From positions 59,470,487 to 59,534,486 of the forward strand of contig OZ021727.1 in assembly GCA_963978545.1 (NCBI GenBank): a stretch of DNA of 64,000 bases, read 5' to 3'. Below, piece after piece: positions 33,201 to 45,645 of the stretch (positions are counted from its first letter, which is position 1; every line of letters begins with the position of its first letter). The notes under the pieces are model-generated. The model was not told the origin of the DNA. It saw only the letters and a program-made list of their open reading frames with translations, and ran no database searches. This stretch comes from Linyphia triangularis. Lineage: Eukaryota; Arthropoda; Arachnida; Araneae; Linyphiidae. A program made the position numbers and the translations under genes.

Positions 33201-34332
33201 GGGTGATAAAGTTCTTTTATTAAAGAAAGGGATTTATGGGACTAAGCAAGGAGGATACTGCTGGAATGTTAAGTTGAATGAAATTTTAAATAATTTTGGT
33301 GCGAAACAAACCGAGGCAGATCCGTGTACATATTACATTAAAGATAGTAAGGGCTTAACTATAATAATGGTTTATGTTGACGATATTTTGTTTATTTCTC
33401 AAAATCCGGATATGATCGAAAAATTTAAAACTCACATGAATAGAGAATTAGATGTAAAATATGCTGGTTTAGTCAAATATTGTTTAGGAATAAATTTTGA
33501 ACAGAAAAACGGAGTTGTGACTATGAGTCAACAGAGCTACATAAGGGAGCTTTTAAACCGTTTTAATATGTTGGAAGCTAAACCTGTTACCTGTCCAATG
33601 GATGTTAGCATTAAATTGGAGAAGGCCGAAAAATGCGAGGAAGGGATTCCTTACCGCGAATTGATTGGTAGTTTTCAATACCTAGCTTCGTGTTCGAGGC
33701 CTGATATCTCTAATTCAGTTAGTAAGCTAAGTCAGTTCCTAACTTGTTATGATAACTCGCATTGGATTGCAGCGAAAAGAGTTCTGCGTTATTTAAAGAA
33801 AACAATTAATTTTGGACTTATTTTTCAACGTACAGAAGTATCATTGTTTGGATATACAGATGCTGATTGGGGTAATTGTCTTTTTGACCGGAAGTCATAC
33901 ACAGGGTACTGTTTTATTCTTAGCGGAAGTGCTATTAGCTGGGAAAGTAGAAAACAATGTACTGTGGCTCTGTCTTCTACGGAGGCAGAATATATGGCTA
34001 TTTCTGATGGTACAAAAGAAGCGATATATCTTTGTAAGTTACTTAATGAACTGTGTAATAATAATTTGAAAAAGGTACGTATGCTCACTGACAATAAGGG
34101 AGCAATAAAATTGGTTGAAAATCCAGTTTTTCATAAACGTACAAAACATAATATTGATATTAGACATCATTTTGTAAGAGATGCTTTAAAAAATGGTCAA
34201 ATTGACTTAAAGTTTGTGTCAACAGATGATATGGGTGCTGACATTTTAACTAAAGCATTACCTTCTTGTAAGCATTATAAGTGTTTAAGATTACTTGGTA
34301 TTGATGATACTGTTGTATATTTTGATAAATGA
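30228..34332 (+). pseudogene. Copia Gag-Pol polyprotein with one frameshift
   Basis: The frame starts at ATG 30228 and stops at 32061-32063. Its continuation is one frame over, open from about 32059 to 34332. The break sits in a seven-A run (32054-32060), consistent with a single-base length change. Domains are a UBN2-type Gag, a CCHC knuckle (CWKCRRLGHRAATC, near 30955), protease (VVDSGCTRHLC, near 31128) and GAG-pre-integrase (WHARMGHLNIGDL; CEICAVSK). Integrase (LIHSDLCGPM; LMTDNGGEF), RT (FDVTTAYLNGEIKEEV near 33040; YVDDILFI near 33373) and RNase H (GYTDADWG; STEAEYMAISDG) follow. The integrase-to-RT order is diagnostic of Copia. Confidence 0.93.
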
Positions 34333-34350
34333 GTTGACATTGTGGGGGAG

Positions 34351-34628
34351 TGTTGGGATATTGTTATCCACTGTCACTCATTTCCACCCCTTTGCTTGCT
34401 TGTGGACTGCCCTGCCTTGCAGCGCCGCCTTGTGGCTGGCTTATATAAACTGTTGTTCTAGCCTGTATGCCATTCATTCATTCATTCATTGTATTCTATT
34501 CATTTACCTCTGACTGTCCAATGTTATGTGTGTGTTCCTGTGTACGTGGCGGTTTAATGACTTAATAAACTAATTGTACCGCTAGTGTTGTTGCTTCTCT
34601 CAACCACGCTCTGCTACCATCCCCAACA
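34351..34628 (+). repeat. 3' LTR of Copia
   Basis: This 278-bp repeat of 29868-30145 has one visible difference (GTGTACGTGG versus GTGTCCGTGG). Confidence 0.93.
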
Positions 34629-34723
34629 GCTTCTACAACACACGCGAAAACACAGTTCTCAAAATTTCACAGTTATCATATTTTAACACATTTCAACCTT
34701 CACGGTTCACAACTGAATCTCCT

Positions 34724-34739
34724 CCGGCTCGACGGACCA
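34724..34739 (-). other. BEL primer-binding site, probably tRNA-Tyr
   Basis: Read minus, TGGTCCGTCGAGCCGG begins one base inside the 5' LTR. Its complement, CCGGCTCGACGGACCA, resembles the 3' end of animal tRNA-Tyr (CCGGCTCGAAGGACCA). Confidence 0.6.
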
Positions 34740-34740
34740 A

Positions 34741-34924
34741 TGTTTTGGGGCCATCGATAGCTCTAATTAAAATTATCTCTTTCTTTTTTGAACATAGCTA
34801 AAATAAAGCACTACACGAGTGGACTGTAACTTCATCTCTCCTTTATTACTCATTGCTTCACAATTACGCTCGCTCCTCATGCGACCGCAGCGCCATTGGT
34901 TTACAGTGATCAGGCGTCACAACA
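34741..34924 (-). repeat. 5' LTR of the BEL element
   Basis: This 184-bp LTR is a near-identical repeat of 24022-24204. AGGGT follows at 34925. Confidence 0.9.
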
Positions 34925-35239
34925 AGGGTGTTAGAGAAAGTTTTATGTTAACAATTATTATTACAAAACATATTTCCTAATCTACTAAAATCGAAATAAT
35001 AGCTCAGTTTAATTATTTGGAAATCTTTTGTAAACAAACGAAGCCTATAATATCTCATTAAAAAATATTAAAGTATACTTTTATATAAGTGACATTTCTT
35101 TTAAACATTGTTTTGTTATTTGTTCATACTCAGGAGATTCTATTGAAAGTTTTTTTTGTTTAAAAATATACTACATACTATACTTCCTAAACTACCACAA
35201 ACCAGAAATAAAGTCTTTAGTTAATGTATTTTCCTTTGA

Positions 35240-35509
35240 AAGAACTTCAAAAAAATCTGGCGAAAACATCTTTCATTCCACACATGGATGCATTTGACAT
35301 ATAAGGACATTCACACAGATTCCACATTCAATTTGAAGGAACATTTCCACTCGCAACGGAAAAAAATGGAATCTCATTTACTTTCAAGTGAAACACTTCA
35401 CGTGGATTTAATAAACTTTGAGATTTCTTTCATGCGACAAAATGAGCAAGAGCCGATTAAAGTGAAGAACAAAATTCAATCAAATCTGAACACCGTTAGG
35501 GCAATCTAA
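35240..35509 (+). CDS. Uncharacterised short open frame
   Basis: About 89 codons are open after a TGA, with the first ATG at 35285 or 35288 depending on frame (35288 in this frame). Codon usage looks less AT-biased than the surroundings. Residues include FKKIWRKHLSFHTWMHL and STFNLKEHFHSQRK, which vaguely recall the F..L..H spacing of a degenerate zinc finger but lack the cysteines. It could be a decayed exon or chance. Confidence 0.18.
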   Translation, partial: KNFKKIWRKHLSFHTWMHLTYKDIHTDSTFNLKEHFHSQRKKMESHLLSSETLHVDLINFEISFMRQNEQEPIKVKNKIQSNLNTVRAI

Positions 35510-38500
35510 AATTCGATGTTACTAGATGAAAGAAGAGAAGTTGAGAGGAGTAATTAAAATGAATTTTTCCAATTCACTTACAAAGGACGAAGAGAATTCA
35601 GTGTTCGTCCTTTAACAACGATGCTGTTTAAAAGTGGAATGAGTTGGAAGACTTGAAGAATTGTTTTAAATATTCTTAACTTTCTGTGTTTCGTTTAGAA
35701 TAAGTTAAAGACTTGTATTAGTTGAACTTTCCAGCTGAGTAGTTATTGGAAGGAAATGGTATAATTTAAAATAGAAAATATTTCAGATTCTTTATTTTTG
35801 TAATGAGAATATACAATAAAGTACTTAAAATTGAATAAGTAAATTGTTTTATTACTTTTTATTTTAAAAATAATATTTCTATAATTTAATTTATTGTAGT
35901 TAGTTTTCATACATTAAAGAAATAATGTGTAGGCAATTTGCTTGGATGAAACTGAATAGTTGTCTACACAGCTGCTGCTTCATTGCATATTTAATGAAAA
36001 TTTTCAATATTCAAATATTGCAGAATATTATATAGATTTTCTTTTTTTACAAAATAGTCTCATGAGGGAAAAAATAAAGATATGTTTTAAATAAAAATTT
36101 AAATGTATATATGATTTGTACTTCTAATAAATTGATTATAAGCATACTACAAATTTAATGCATAAATTATGCATATTTTTTTTTCTCATGCATTGTTATC
36201 TTTTCAATTATTATTAAATAAAAAAAAATAAGTGGGAATAATGGAAAATTATTTTCTTTCTTTAGTAAACAATAGAATGTTAACAAAAGCATGTAAAAAC
36301 ATTCAGCATTGGAAAAATTAAGATATTGAATACTAGAAAAACAAAACATAAGGTTAAAGAAATATATAAAACATTTTCCATACAAATGTTGTTTCTCGAA
36401 CAGTACCATAAAGCATATTTATATACATAAAAAAAAATCACGAACGCCGTACTCACCCAAATATATAATTTACCAGTATTCACAGTTTATAAGATTATGT
36501 TCAAAATAGATCCTGCAAGTTATAAAAAGCAGTTTAAATTACATGCATGAGAAAGTATAGCAATATTTTTTACCGATTTCATTCTGATAGTAATGACTGA
36601 TGACATCCGGCCATGTATTTTTCAATGTATATGTAGCCAGATAAGTTTCCTGATCTAGTTCTTTATTTTCAATGTGTGTTGATTGAGAGTAATGTTAACA
36701 GTTTTAATGTATCTCTTTCAATGGTTATCTAAAATAATAATATTTTTAAGGTGAAACTTCCTATTGGAATAATATTTCTTTAATTTTGGAACACGGATGA
36801 CCTTTTTGTCACTTGTTTTTTTGCAACAAGTTGGAAACTAACACAGCTGCATAAAAATCGTGAAGCTCTCTAAATAATTGAAATTTAATTATATAATTAG
36901 GGTTATAAAGTACCAGTCATAACTGAATTTATAAAGCATATAATTCTAAATTTATTTTCGAATGATACACACTAATTTATCACATTTTAACACAAAATAA
37001 GATTTTTAAAAATAAACTTAATAGTTTCTTTCTATCGAATTTTATTTCAAAAGTATATTGAAATACACCGTTTTTAAAAAAAAAAAGTGAAAGTCAATTT
37101 AATGTTTCAATTGAATTATTTCACGTATGTAATTGATAATAGTAGGTGTCCTTACCTACATTATAAAGTTTTAAATGGTTTTTTTTTTTTTTTTTTTTTT
37201 ATTTTTTTTTTATTGCTTTAATCAAACTGAAGTGATCTCTTGGGAAAAATGTCGTTACAAAAACTAGTTACAAACATGCTTGAAGTTTTTTTTAGTGATT
37301 CTTATTGTTATGCAACGTCAAATAGATGAACGTAGTTTAAAAAACATTTTGTCTGGAATAAGAATGATAATGTAATTTTAAAGCCACAAAGTTTAACTAT
37401 ATTTTAGATAAAGCAAATCTATTGTTTCCATACTTTTACAATATTTAATGTACACAACTACTTTATTTTTAATTACTCTAAAACGCAATCTATTTCTGAA
37501 TTAGAATTTGATGTAGTAATGTTGTACATGTTAAACTTGAACATATATGTTCTAGAACAGGTACACAAATCTTAATGGCTTCAAAATATGGCTATATGTC
37601 TTTCGTTTTAATTGATAAGTACAAAATTAATTTAAAAACAATTAACTTAATTGAACTTCATTTCAATCATACTAGTAAACACTAGTTAATCTATGCATAA
37701 GATAAATGTATATGAATCTTATCAATAAAAATACCATTACATATTAGTAAACTCTGGTAGTGTTTATGAAATCAAAAATATCACAACATTTGACTTAAAA
37801 AGCAATAAATACGTCATACAATATCCTGTTTAACTTAATTTAGGTAAATAGCTTAGCTAAGGAAAAATTCATCAGTGATACCAATTTACATATATTTAAT
37901 TACTAAATAATTCATGCGAAAACTGACTCAACATTTCTGCCGTTGGAGTTCCCAAATTACCGGAACCCTTAGAACCGTAATCAGTATTTGACACTGCGTG
38001 CAGTACTGTTTGCTCACGAAGAAAATTAAGCGAGAGTCCGGTAGGAAAAAAAAAATCATTACTGCAAAAAATAGCTTTCCCTTGATTGGTGGCACCATGC
38101 GGGTTAGCCGAATGTTCTGTAATTGCTTTCTTATCGCAAGTTCATGCCAGCGATGAGCATACATTTTATTTTACGTGCTTTATCTTTTAACTTTTAGAAA
38201 GTCACTTGGTATAAGTCATTATAATCCCTATAGGTGTAATATATTTTAATTTTATTTTTAATTTTTTTAAACTGATTAATTAAGGAAAAAAAAAGCAATT
38301 GCGGATGATCGATGATATAACTATACTTCTACTTTTGTTTTGTAAAACTAACTTTGTTGAAATATAAAATGTTTAAGAAATTAAAAAAAAGTTGACTTAG
38401 TTCACTGTTAAGTTTAACTAGTATATCGATTGATATGTAATGTTACGTCTTTTCATTTTGATCAATACTGATGTTAATTTTCCGACGTTAATTTGTCTTG

Positions 38501-40554
38501 ATTAAATATAGCTTTCTGTTAACAAAGTTTCAGAATGCAATCACGGTTACATGTAAAAATATTCAAATTATAGGAAACGGCATCAAAAGATTTTTTTTTT
38601 TACTTTTTTGTGTGTGTTTTCCTTTTGTATGGTTTTGTATCATCTTCTTATTATTTTCCTTTCTTCGTGAAAATCGATATAATTTCTCTGAAGTTTAACA
38701 AGATTGTGTTTGATAAATTACTTTTGGTTTTTCAGTCGTCTTTAATTACAAATAACTCAAGATTACTTATAAATTAACTTCAGGGATTTCTGTCTTTTTG
38801 ATATCTTTCTTTTGAAATATATTTTTAATTACTAAACTTAAGTAATTCAATGAACTTTTTAATATTCGTACTCTTAGCCATTTTCTTTTAGTAATAAAAT
38901 TATATTAATCTATTTTTACTTTTTATATAATTGTTAGTATGTAACTTGTGTGTGATGATTTTAGTACCTTGATAACTTTAGTGTATTTTTGTCAATTTTT
39001 TATTGTTTTAAGCTACTTAGTTATTAAAAAAAGATAATTAGTCTCTTTTTCTTTAATTTTTTTACAAAAATTATTTTAATAAAATATTTTGTGATTATGA
39101 AAATTAAATATTAGGTGTATTAAAAAAACCTTTTGAATCGAAATATAGTAAAATAGTCAGTGCTAAAGTTACAGAGTTTGATTTCAGTCAATGGTAATTT
39201 TGCCTTTTAAATTTAAAAATAAATATATTTCCATGAACTATAACAAGAAACTTTAAATTTTAATTTGCTGTCATTGAGAATAAAAGGGGGTGCAGTAAAA
39301 GAAATAAAAAAAATCATATTATTCAAGTTATAAAAAAAAAATCATAGTTAAATCATGATTTAGTCGCAATTTTTACAAGATGAGAAATGAAAACACAAAT
39401 TAGAATCGAAAAATTACATTCTTAAATAGCCTCGTGTTAGGGTGTCATTAGAGAATATACCAAATACTTACAGTTCCTGCTAGTTATATAATAACAAAAA
39501 TACATAAATATTTCTCATATTTTCTCTGCCATTCTAAGCCCCAAGGACGTAACTGCATTTTTTAGCCAAACTGAAATATTATTGTCAAATGGTTATCTGT
39601 AATTTAGTCTACAAATGGTAAATTTTAATGGTCGTATCTGTAAACAGAAATACTAAAAAGTTAATAAATTAGTAAATAAGTTATCATCAATTTCATGAAC
39701 TTGGAACATTCAACTTTATGAACCTACAGGTGGAAAAAGTTTCGTCTTGGGTTCTGGCTTAAAAAAGTTTGCGAATTAAAAAAAAAAAAAAAAAAAATGC
39801 TCACAAAACCTAGTACTAGAAATATTTTAAATAAAAAATTTCTAGTAATATGAGTATTATATATTTACAAACCGAATTAATGTTTCCTTCACATAAATGT
39901 ATAGATATTTCGTATAGAAATTGGGATTTTTAAAAACTTACGAAATCCTAAAGAATAACTATAACACTTTTTTCAAAAGAAGGTCAGTTTTTCAAATTGG
40001 TGTAAATTAAATGTTTATACAAATGCTTAAAGTAATAAACATTAGAAAAGTAGCAGATAAGTAATTGTAGTGCGTAATACTTTAGAAAATAGATTCTAAA
40101 ATATAGTTTTTTAATTACTCTCACTTATATACTTAACAATATGACAGTGTTAGTGCACTGGTATGTATTATGAATTTTAAGGATGTTATATTAAACATGT
40201 GTGTGTTGGACTGTAACTGTGATTGTCACTATCCATTTTTACACATTATTTCTTTTGCGATATATTCAGTCATGTCTCCTGCTAGCATCCCTTCAAAAAA
40301 GTAGAAAATAAGCGCTGACTTTCAGACAGTCAATGTAATTTTTATCGTGACTTGAAAATCCAAGAAAAGCAAGAAGCTTGGTAAAATAGAGTTTCATAAT
40401 AGAATTGAAAAACCCCTAATTTAATTTACTTACTGAAGCAGTGTGACTTAAATTTGTATATAACAATATTTCTTTAGACATTTCAGTTTAAGCGTAGTCT
40501 TCGTCCTTTTGCATCGAAGTCATTTGTATTATTGGCAAAATGTAAACAATACTT

Positions 40555-40986
40555 GTGGTTGTGGTGCCACTGTTCGGCTTTAGCAATTTAAAAAAAAGCG
40601 TTTCAGTAGTTAGAAAATTACAAATTACGGAACAGAAGCGGTATAGGGCCCCATTGGCGGCTCTTTCTGATTTGAACTGGTCGGACTTACAAGTACAAAG
40701 CGCCAAAACAAATTGTCACCTTCAAAACTGCAAGGGTTGCCAGATGGAAACCCAAGGAACATTGTGTAGGAAGGAGGGGGAGCCAGAAGTGTACAAAAGC
40801 ACCAATCCTACATGTTCAAACCGGGAAAAGTGCCCTGTGGGGTCCTATACTGCTTTTCTACCCAAATTACGAAAGGTCTGCTTCATGTTTGATGAACATG
40901 CGTCTAATAAAACGTTTGATCATTTATTAGTTATCATTTTATTTCCTTTAATTATTTTAATCATTTATTATTTTATTTTAAGTTGA
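40555..40986 (+). other. GC-richer island with a 143-codon open frame
   Basis: The frame is open for 143 codons but has no ATG before 40744. Its centre (CHLQNCKGCQ, CPVGSYTAFLPK) contains several cysteines, and its 3' end is pure AT-rich tail with TTTATT-type runs. Base composition contrasts sharply with the flanks, as for a captured exon, old processed pseudogene or mobile fragment. I recognise no family. Confidence 0.25.
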
Positions 40987-41888
40987 TCATTTTATACAGT
41001 TAGATCATTTCAATTATGAATAAGTTGATTGGGACTGTAGCCGATACTAAACACTTTATCCACTTCTCTTTTGTGGTTCATCAGGTCTAGATGAAAAAAG
41101 AATTACAATTTAAGTAAAATTAAGTTAATGGAACTTACTTTTGTTAAAGGTGACAACATCTAGGGAAAAAAAAACAAAAAAAACTACTGGTATTCAGATG
41201 GGTGTTACAAAAAATTACGATTAGTTGATAATTTTTGGGATTTAGATGTAAAATTATTTTATTATTTTATTTTAAAATTTTATGAAACAGAAATTGTATC
41301 GTAAAATCTTTTCAAAGTTCAAAATATTTTTTTTTAACATTTTAATTATTTCAATTAACAGATATTTAAGAAATAGCAGTTTTTCAAATACTAATAAATT
41401 CAGTTTAAATGTGTTTACATAGAAAATTCTAATAAAGATTTAATTTAAATAATATTCTTCGTGTTTTTACCGCAATCAAGCTGATATGTAAAATAGTTTT
41501 TATTTATAAATATTTTTCTAAATCCATGAAAAAATCTAGATTTTTCAATAATTTTACCATTTGAAAATTGTTTTACATTTTTATAGGAGTGTGATTTAAA
41601 ATCCATCTACTACTACAGTGATAAAAATTAATGTGATTGAACAATTTACTACTGAACTACTACTATAAGATTACAGTATACAACTAAAATATACGTTTTT
41701 TTAGAAATTAAGTTTCGAAGACAGTTTTGGTAGCTTGATAGAGTAATAAATCTACATTTAATAAATTTCAGCAGTGTAAAGTTCCACTATTATAAAAAAT
41801 AGTTTTTATGAATATAATTTATATTTTACTTTATAAAACGTGAATTTTTGATTATTTTTTTACAAAATAAAGTAATTCACGTCTCTTT

Positions 41889-42118
41889 TCAAAACCAACT
41901 CTTCTGATTAAATTTTAAAGCATATTCTGTTGGGTATTTCCTTTTAATTGATACATGTCTGTAGCTTACTGAAATTGACAACCAGATACCTTTGTTATTG
42001 GTCCCGGTTAAGTTAAAATTGAATTCAACAACATCCAATTGAATTTCATTTTTGGAACTCACCTTAGCAAAACCTTTTATACGACAAATCTGACGTGTCT
42101 TTAGCATTCGACGTTTTA
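41889..42118 (-). other. Weak exon-like stretch
   Basis: A 57-bp open block (42118-42062, VKRRMLKTRQICRIKGFAK) is bounded on the minus strand by TTTCAG and by AAG|GTGAGT, a good donor. Its frame also reads on without a stop to 41889. It lies past the stop of the predicted minus gene, so it would belong to another transcript. Support is only these signals. Confidence 0.2.
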
Positions 42119-43565
42119 CCTGAAACTACCGAGTTCAAAATGACATAGTTTTCATAATTTTCTTATTGTATTACTGCTATTAGAAGAGCTAACAAGTCTA
42201 TTATCATAATTTAAAACTTAAGGTAATCAATATTGTGGGAATACGTTTGTTTTACTTTTTATTCGTGTTTGCCATTGTTTGATATTTCTTATTTTTACTG
42301 TTATATTTAGTGTAATACAATATTTATAAATTAATTTAGTCAACAATTAATTTAATAATGTAGTAGACAAATATATATTCATCATTTCAATTATCATAAA
42401 TTATTAACAATGAAAAACTAACCCAATTAAACAAAACAACTTTATTTGCAATAATGCGTATGTCTTTTAAATAGCAAGACCAGATAACAATAGATATTTC
42501 ATTTCATGTTTTTAAATCTTTCCATAATGCATATGTACAACATTTTTCTAAATGTATGCGACTTCCAAAGACTCAACAAAAACAATCAATTTTTTTAACA
42601 AAACGTTTGAATAAGTTCAAGTGTTTATTTTTCACAAACAACGAATAATAAATAAAATATAAACGACAAATAGTTTAAAATCATTCAACTATGAAACAAA
42701 ACTCATATTTAAACAAGTATTGATTTAAATAGAAATACAATTTAATAGTTCAAACATTAAAAAGTAATTTGTAAAATATTCTGTCCAAATTGTTATTTCT
42801 ATACATAAGAAATGCGACAAGGAGAACCATTATGTAAGTAAATATAATTAGCATGCCAATTTTTCTTTCGCAATAAACAATTTTAAATGTTATGCAATCA
42901 TATTCTTTTTATTTTATTAAAACTGCTCAAACATATATTCCCCCATAAACTTTCTTAAAACTCTTTTTTTTTATCAAAACTGAATATTCTTTGGAATAAA
43001 TTTAAACAATTAATCACATGGAAGACCGAAAAAATAAACCATTTACTTAAGAAAAATATATTTCAATCCAAATTAAAATATATATTTTAATCCAAATGTA
43101 TTATTACCATAAATTTATATTTAAGTAACATTTGCGAGGAAAGTAATAATCATAACATCAAGATAGCAATAATAAAACTTTTAAAAAGTATAAATTTTTT
43201 CAGAATTTATTTTTTTCATTGTCTTTAACCTTTGTATATACTAATTCAATAAGGAAGCACGATCATAGATCCATTTAGATATATAAACCATCTTTTTTAT
43301 GAATGTCATAAAAATATTTTCGTTGATGTTCTGTCTTTATCTGTTCCATCAAATGGCACAAATCATATAAACGAAAAATTCATGTAAACTCAAAAAGTTG
43401 ATGATGATGATGACATCTGATGTTTCAATCACAATGGAGTTGGCATCAAGTCAATGTTCACATTATCAGTTTATGCTCTTTTCCTTAATTCGTAAAGGGC
43501 AGAAGTATGAAAAATGTTTGTTATAAAAATGAGCAGAACATGGTTTGAGTTGTTGGAAATGGTCT

Positions 43566-43612
43566 TCAACAGACATGAGGCACTCTTCGCATCAGATCCT
43601 CTTCAAATGACT
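43566..43612 (-). CDS. Predicted host gene A, last coding exon
   Basis: A minus-strand acceptor TTATTTTTAG precedes 43612. The exon supplies two bases that complete the codon left open by the 45509-45645 exon, then reads SFEEDLMRRVPHVC and a TGA at 43568-43566. The protein therefore ends with a short charged tail. I do not recognise the protein. Confidence comes from phase agreement across four exons, not from homology. Confidence 0.6.
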
Positions 43613-45508
43613 CTAAAAATAAGTGAACATCAAATTTATATCATATAAATGCAACGAGTAAATGGGTTATTATTTAATATAGATAAAAGTCAATTTTTCA
43701 TAATGATACGATATTTTTTTTTTTTTATTTATACGTATTTTGATATGAAAATTCCTCCCTCGCCCCCCCCCCCCAACAAAATAAGTAAAAGTCGTATCAA
43801 TTACATAATTTATTTTCAATTTACAAACGTTTTTTTTTTTTTTTTTTTTTTCAAAATACATACGCAATATAGCCTCAAATATGCTTACAATCTCGTTAAC
43901 ATTTGCATGCTGTCTTACTTTGGAGCTATTTTATTTTGGCAAGAAGTAAATTATGCCGTTGCAGCTTTAGAAACACGTTTAGTACATGGCATTTTTATAA
44001 TTTCTTTTAAAAGTAGAAATAAAATTTGACTGCTTATTAACATAAACCCAACTTCAACTTCCTATTATATACTATATGTAATTAAATGGTATTAAATCCG
44101 ATACCTGTTATCATCAATAATTTCAGGTTTTAAAATATTATATTTTGGTTGATTAGTTATGTTGGAGATTTTCTTGTGTTTGAGCTATATGAGGACAATT
44201 CTAATATCGTAATTTCAATAGATAAATCTATGAAGAAGAGAATTCCTAGAATATTTTCAAGTGGAACAATCCACGCTGAAATCTTAATTATCTGATGACA
44301 TGTGTCATATTTAAAAAGATTACAGATGAAGAATTATATTCATACTTAGGAATTTTTTACGCAACAGACATTTATTATTTGTCAGACATTTACAAGTTGT
44401 TAGAACATAACTAAATCAACTATCAACCTGGAAATACTTCAGGTTGATGATAAAAGATTGTCATTCAGATTGATGACATTTATTGAATTAATAATTATAT
44501 TCATAAAATAGACTAAAACATATTGTTCAGCATATACTCAAATATTAATTGTATTGATAAAGTATTTCTTTTTATCAATATTTGTTTCTCATTGTTATCA
44601 CTGAAGAAGATACTGATGTACAATGTTTCACCGCTATGAGAATATTTTTAAATATTTTCTTTACTTATTACTTAATTATTAAAAACTTAATCTTTAACTT
44701 AAATATTATATTTAATAAAACTTACCTTAAGGTATGTTTAAATGTTTAAATTAAACTTAATTTATTGCTCATTTCTACTAATTCATGGATTCCATGTCAA
44801 GGTTTACTAATATTCATTATTCAACATTTAAAATCATAGTAAATAAAAAAAAGCACGTGATCTTGTTATGTTTGGGATGCAATTGTTATTGCAATAGGTG
44901 GAATGGCCAATTTGAATTAATTAATCTGTTATGAAAATTATCAATTTATAAACAAAATTAATTCTGAAACACCCCAATAACTAAAATTTTAGCCTTAGTA
45001 CTTTTATTCTTAAAAGTATAATTTACTGAAGAATATTAATAACTTCTATTCAATATGAAAAATTATATGATTTTTTTTTATCGTGTTAGTAACAAATATA
45101 GTTGCCCTCACGTTGTATATAGTATCAAACAGTAACAGTCAAACATCTAGTTAAACACTCTTGTTTTAATCTAAAAAAAGCTAGTTACAACTAAAGCAAG
45201 AAAAATAAATGACATATAAATAATCCAATAGAATAAGTAAAATATTTCTGTGTACGGAACGGCTACCCAGAGAAAAAAACCTTTCTACAAAAGACGACAC
45301 ATTTTCATAGTTAACGTCATCCGATCTGACACAATCCATATCGATTCTACGTCATGCAGAACCCCCCACGTCCAGAACTCATAGTCCCGGTATTATCCGG
45401 GATTTGCAGACCTCTCGCTCTTCCAATTTCCGGCAGAGAACTGTCAAATTGGTTTACAATCCATCTGCCGGACCATCCGGCCATGTTTAAGCGATCCCTG
45501 ATTCCTAC
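43613..45508 (-). other. Intron between gene A exons
   Basis: This inferred 1.9-kb intron is AT-rich, with a C-run and T-run near 43761-43850. Nothing else is seen. Confidence 0.5.
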
Positions 45509-45645
45509 CTCTGATAACAATCCAGGAGTTGTGGTGCCTGTCGCATTCGGTTTCCGATAATTCATCAATGTCTGCGGAGTCGGGATGGGAGACGCGCGTC
45601 ACGTGGAAGCCCTCTTCGTCCAAATCAACAACACCGTCGTCATAG
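45509..45645 (-). CDS. Predicted host gene A, acidic exon
   Basis: This 137-bp exon is bounded by an acceptor (TTTACTTTACAG) and a donor (ATCAGAG|GTAGGA) on the minus strand. Only one of three frames is open, entering with one base and leaving with one. It reads YDDGVVDLDEEGFHVTRV, then SHPDSADIDELSETECDR and HHNSWIVIR, strongly acidic in its first half. Base composition is clearly GC-richer than the flanks. The phases fit the upstream 56957-57023 exon and the downstream 43566-43612 exon. No known domain is recognised; an acidic cytoplasmic linker or tail is a guess. Confidence 0.68.

Larger units (their letters stand above)
29868..34628 (+). mobile_element. Ty1/Copia retrotransposon inserted in the BEL leader
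   Basis: This 4,761-bp element has 278-bp LTRs (29868-30145, 34351-34628) that differ at about one base. The TSD is GCTTC (29863-29867 and 34629-34633). A Copia-type primer site, a single gag-pol frame broken once, and a purine tract (ATTGTGGGGGAG, 34339-34350) complete it. It lies opposite to BEL and must be the younger of the two. Confidence 0.95.
24022..34924 (-). mobile_element. BEL/Pao LTR retrotransposon (interrupted by Copia)
   Basis: The element is oriented minus, with LTRs at 34741-34924 (5') and 24022-24204 (3'), TSD AGGGT at 24017-24021 and 34925-34929, gag, and pol with a protease-RT-RNase H-integrase order. Removing the Copia insert leaves about 6.1 kb. The LTRs differ by about four bases in 184, so it is older than Copia. 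The 24205-24411 stretch is its short 3' noncoding region with a purine tract next to the LTR. Confidence 0.93.
34930..43565. other. AT-rich intergenic DNA
   Basis: No firm gene is seen. It holds a diverged repeat at 35008-35114 (see 23713-24021) and homopolymer tracts (T at about 37179-37211, A at about 39779-39797). It also holds three weak coding-like stretches, listed separately. It lies downstream of the minus-strand gene that ends at 43566. Confidence 0.6.

Noticed and set aside
34295..34513. A 72-codon frame across the Copia 3' LTR
   Set aside because: It overlaps the end of Copia pol and the LTR in another frame. No independent support.
36488..36545. Exon-like block with TTGCAG acceptor and GTGAGT donor near 36440-36510 (minus)
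   Set aside because: All three frames between the signals contain stops, so it cannot be a coding exon. It could be untranslated at most.
39421..39560. Strong donor-like GTAAGTATTT on the minus strand near 39466
   Set aside because: No acceptor with an open frame at plausible distance upstream.
43649..44029. A 126-codon frame rich in F, Y and P
   Set aside because: It depends on T-runs and a C-run and contains no recognisable domain. It is low-complexity chance coding.
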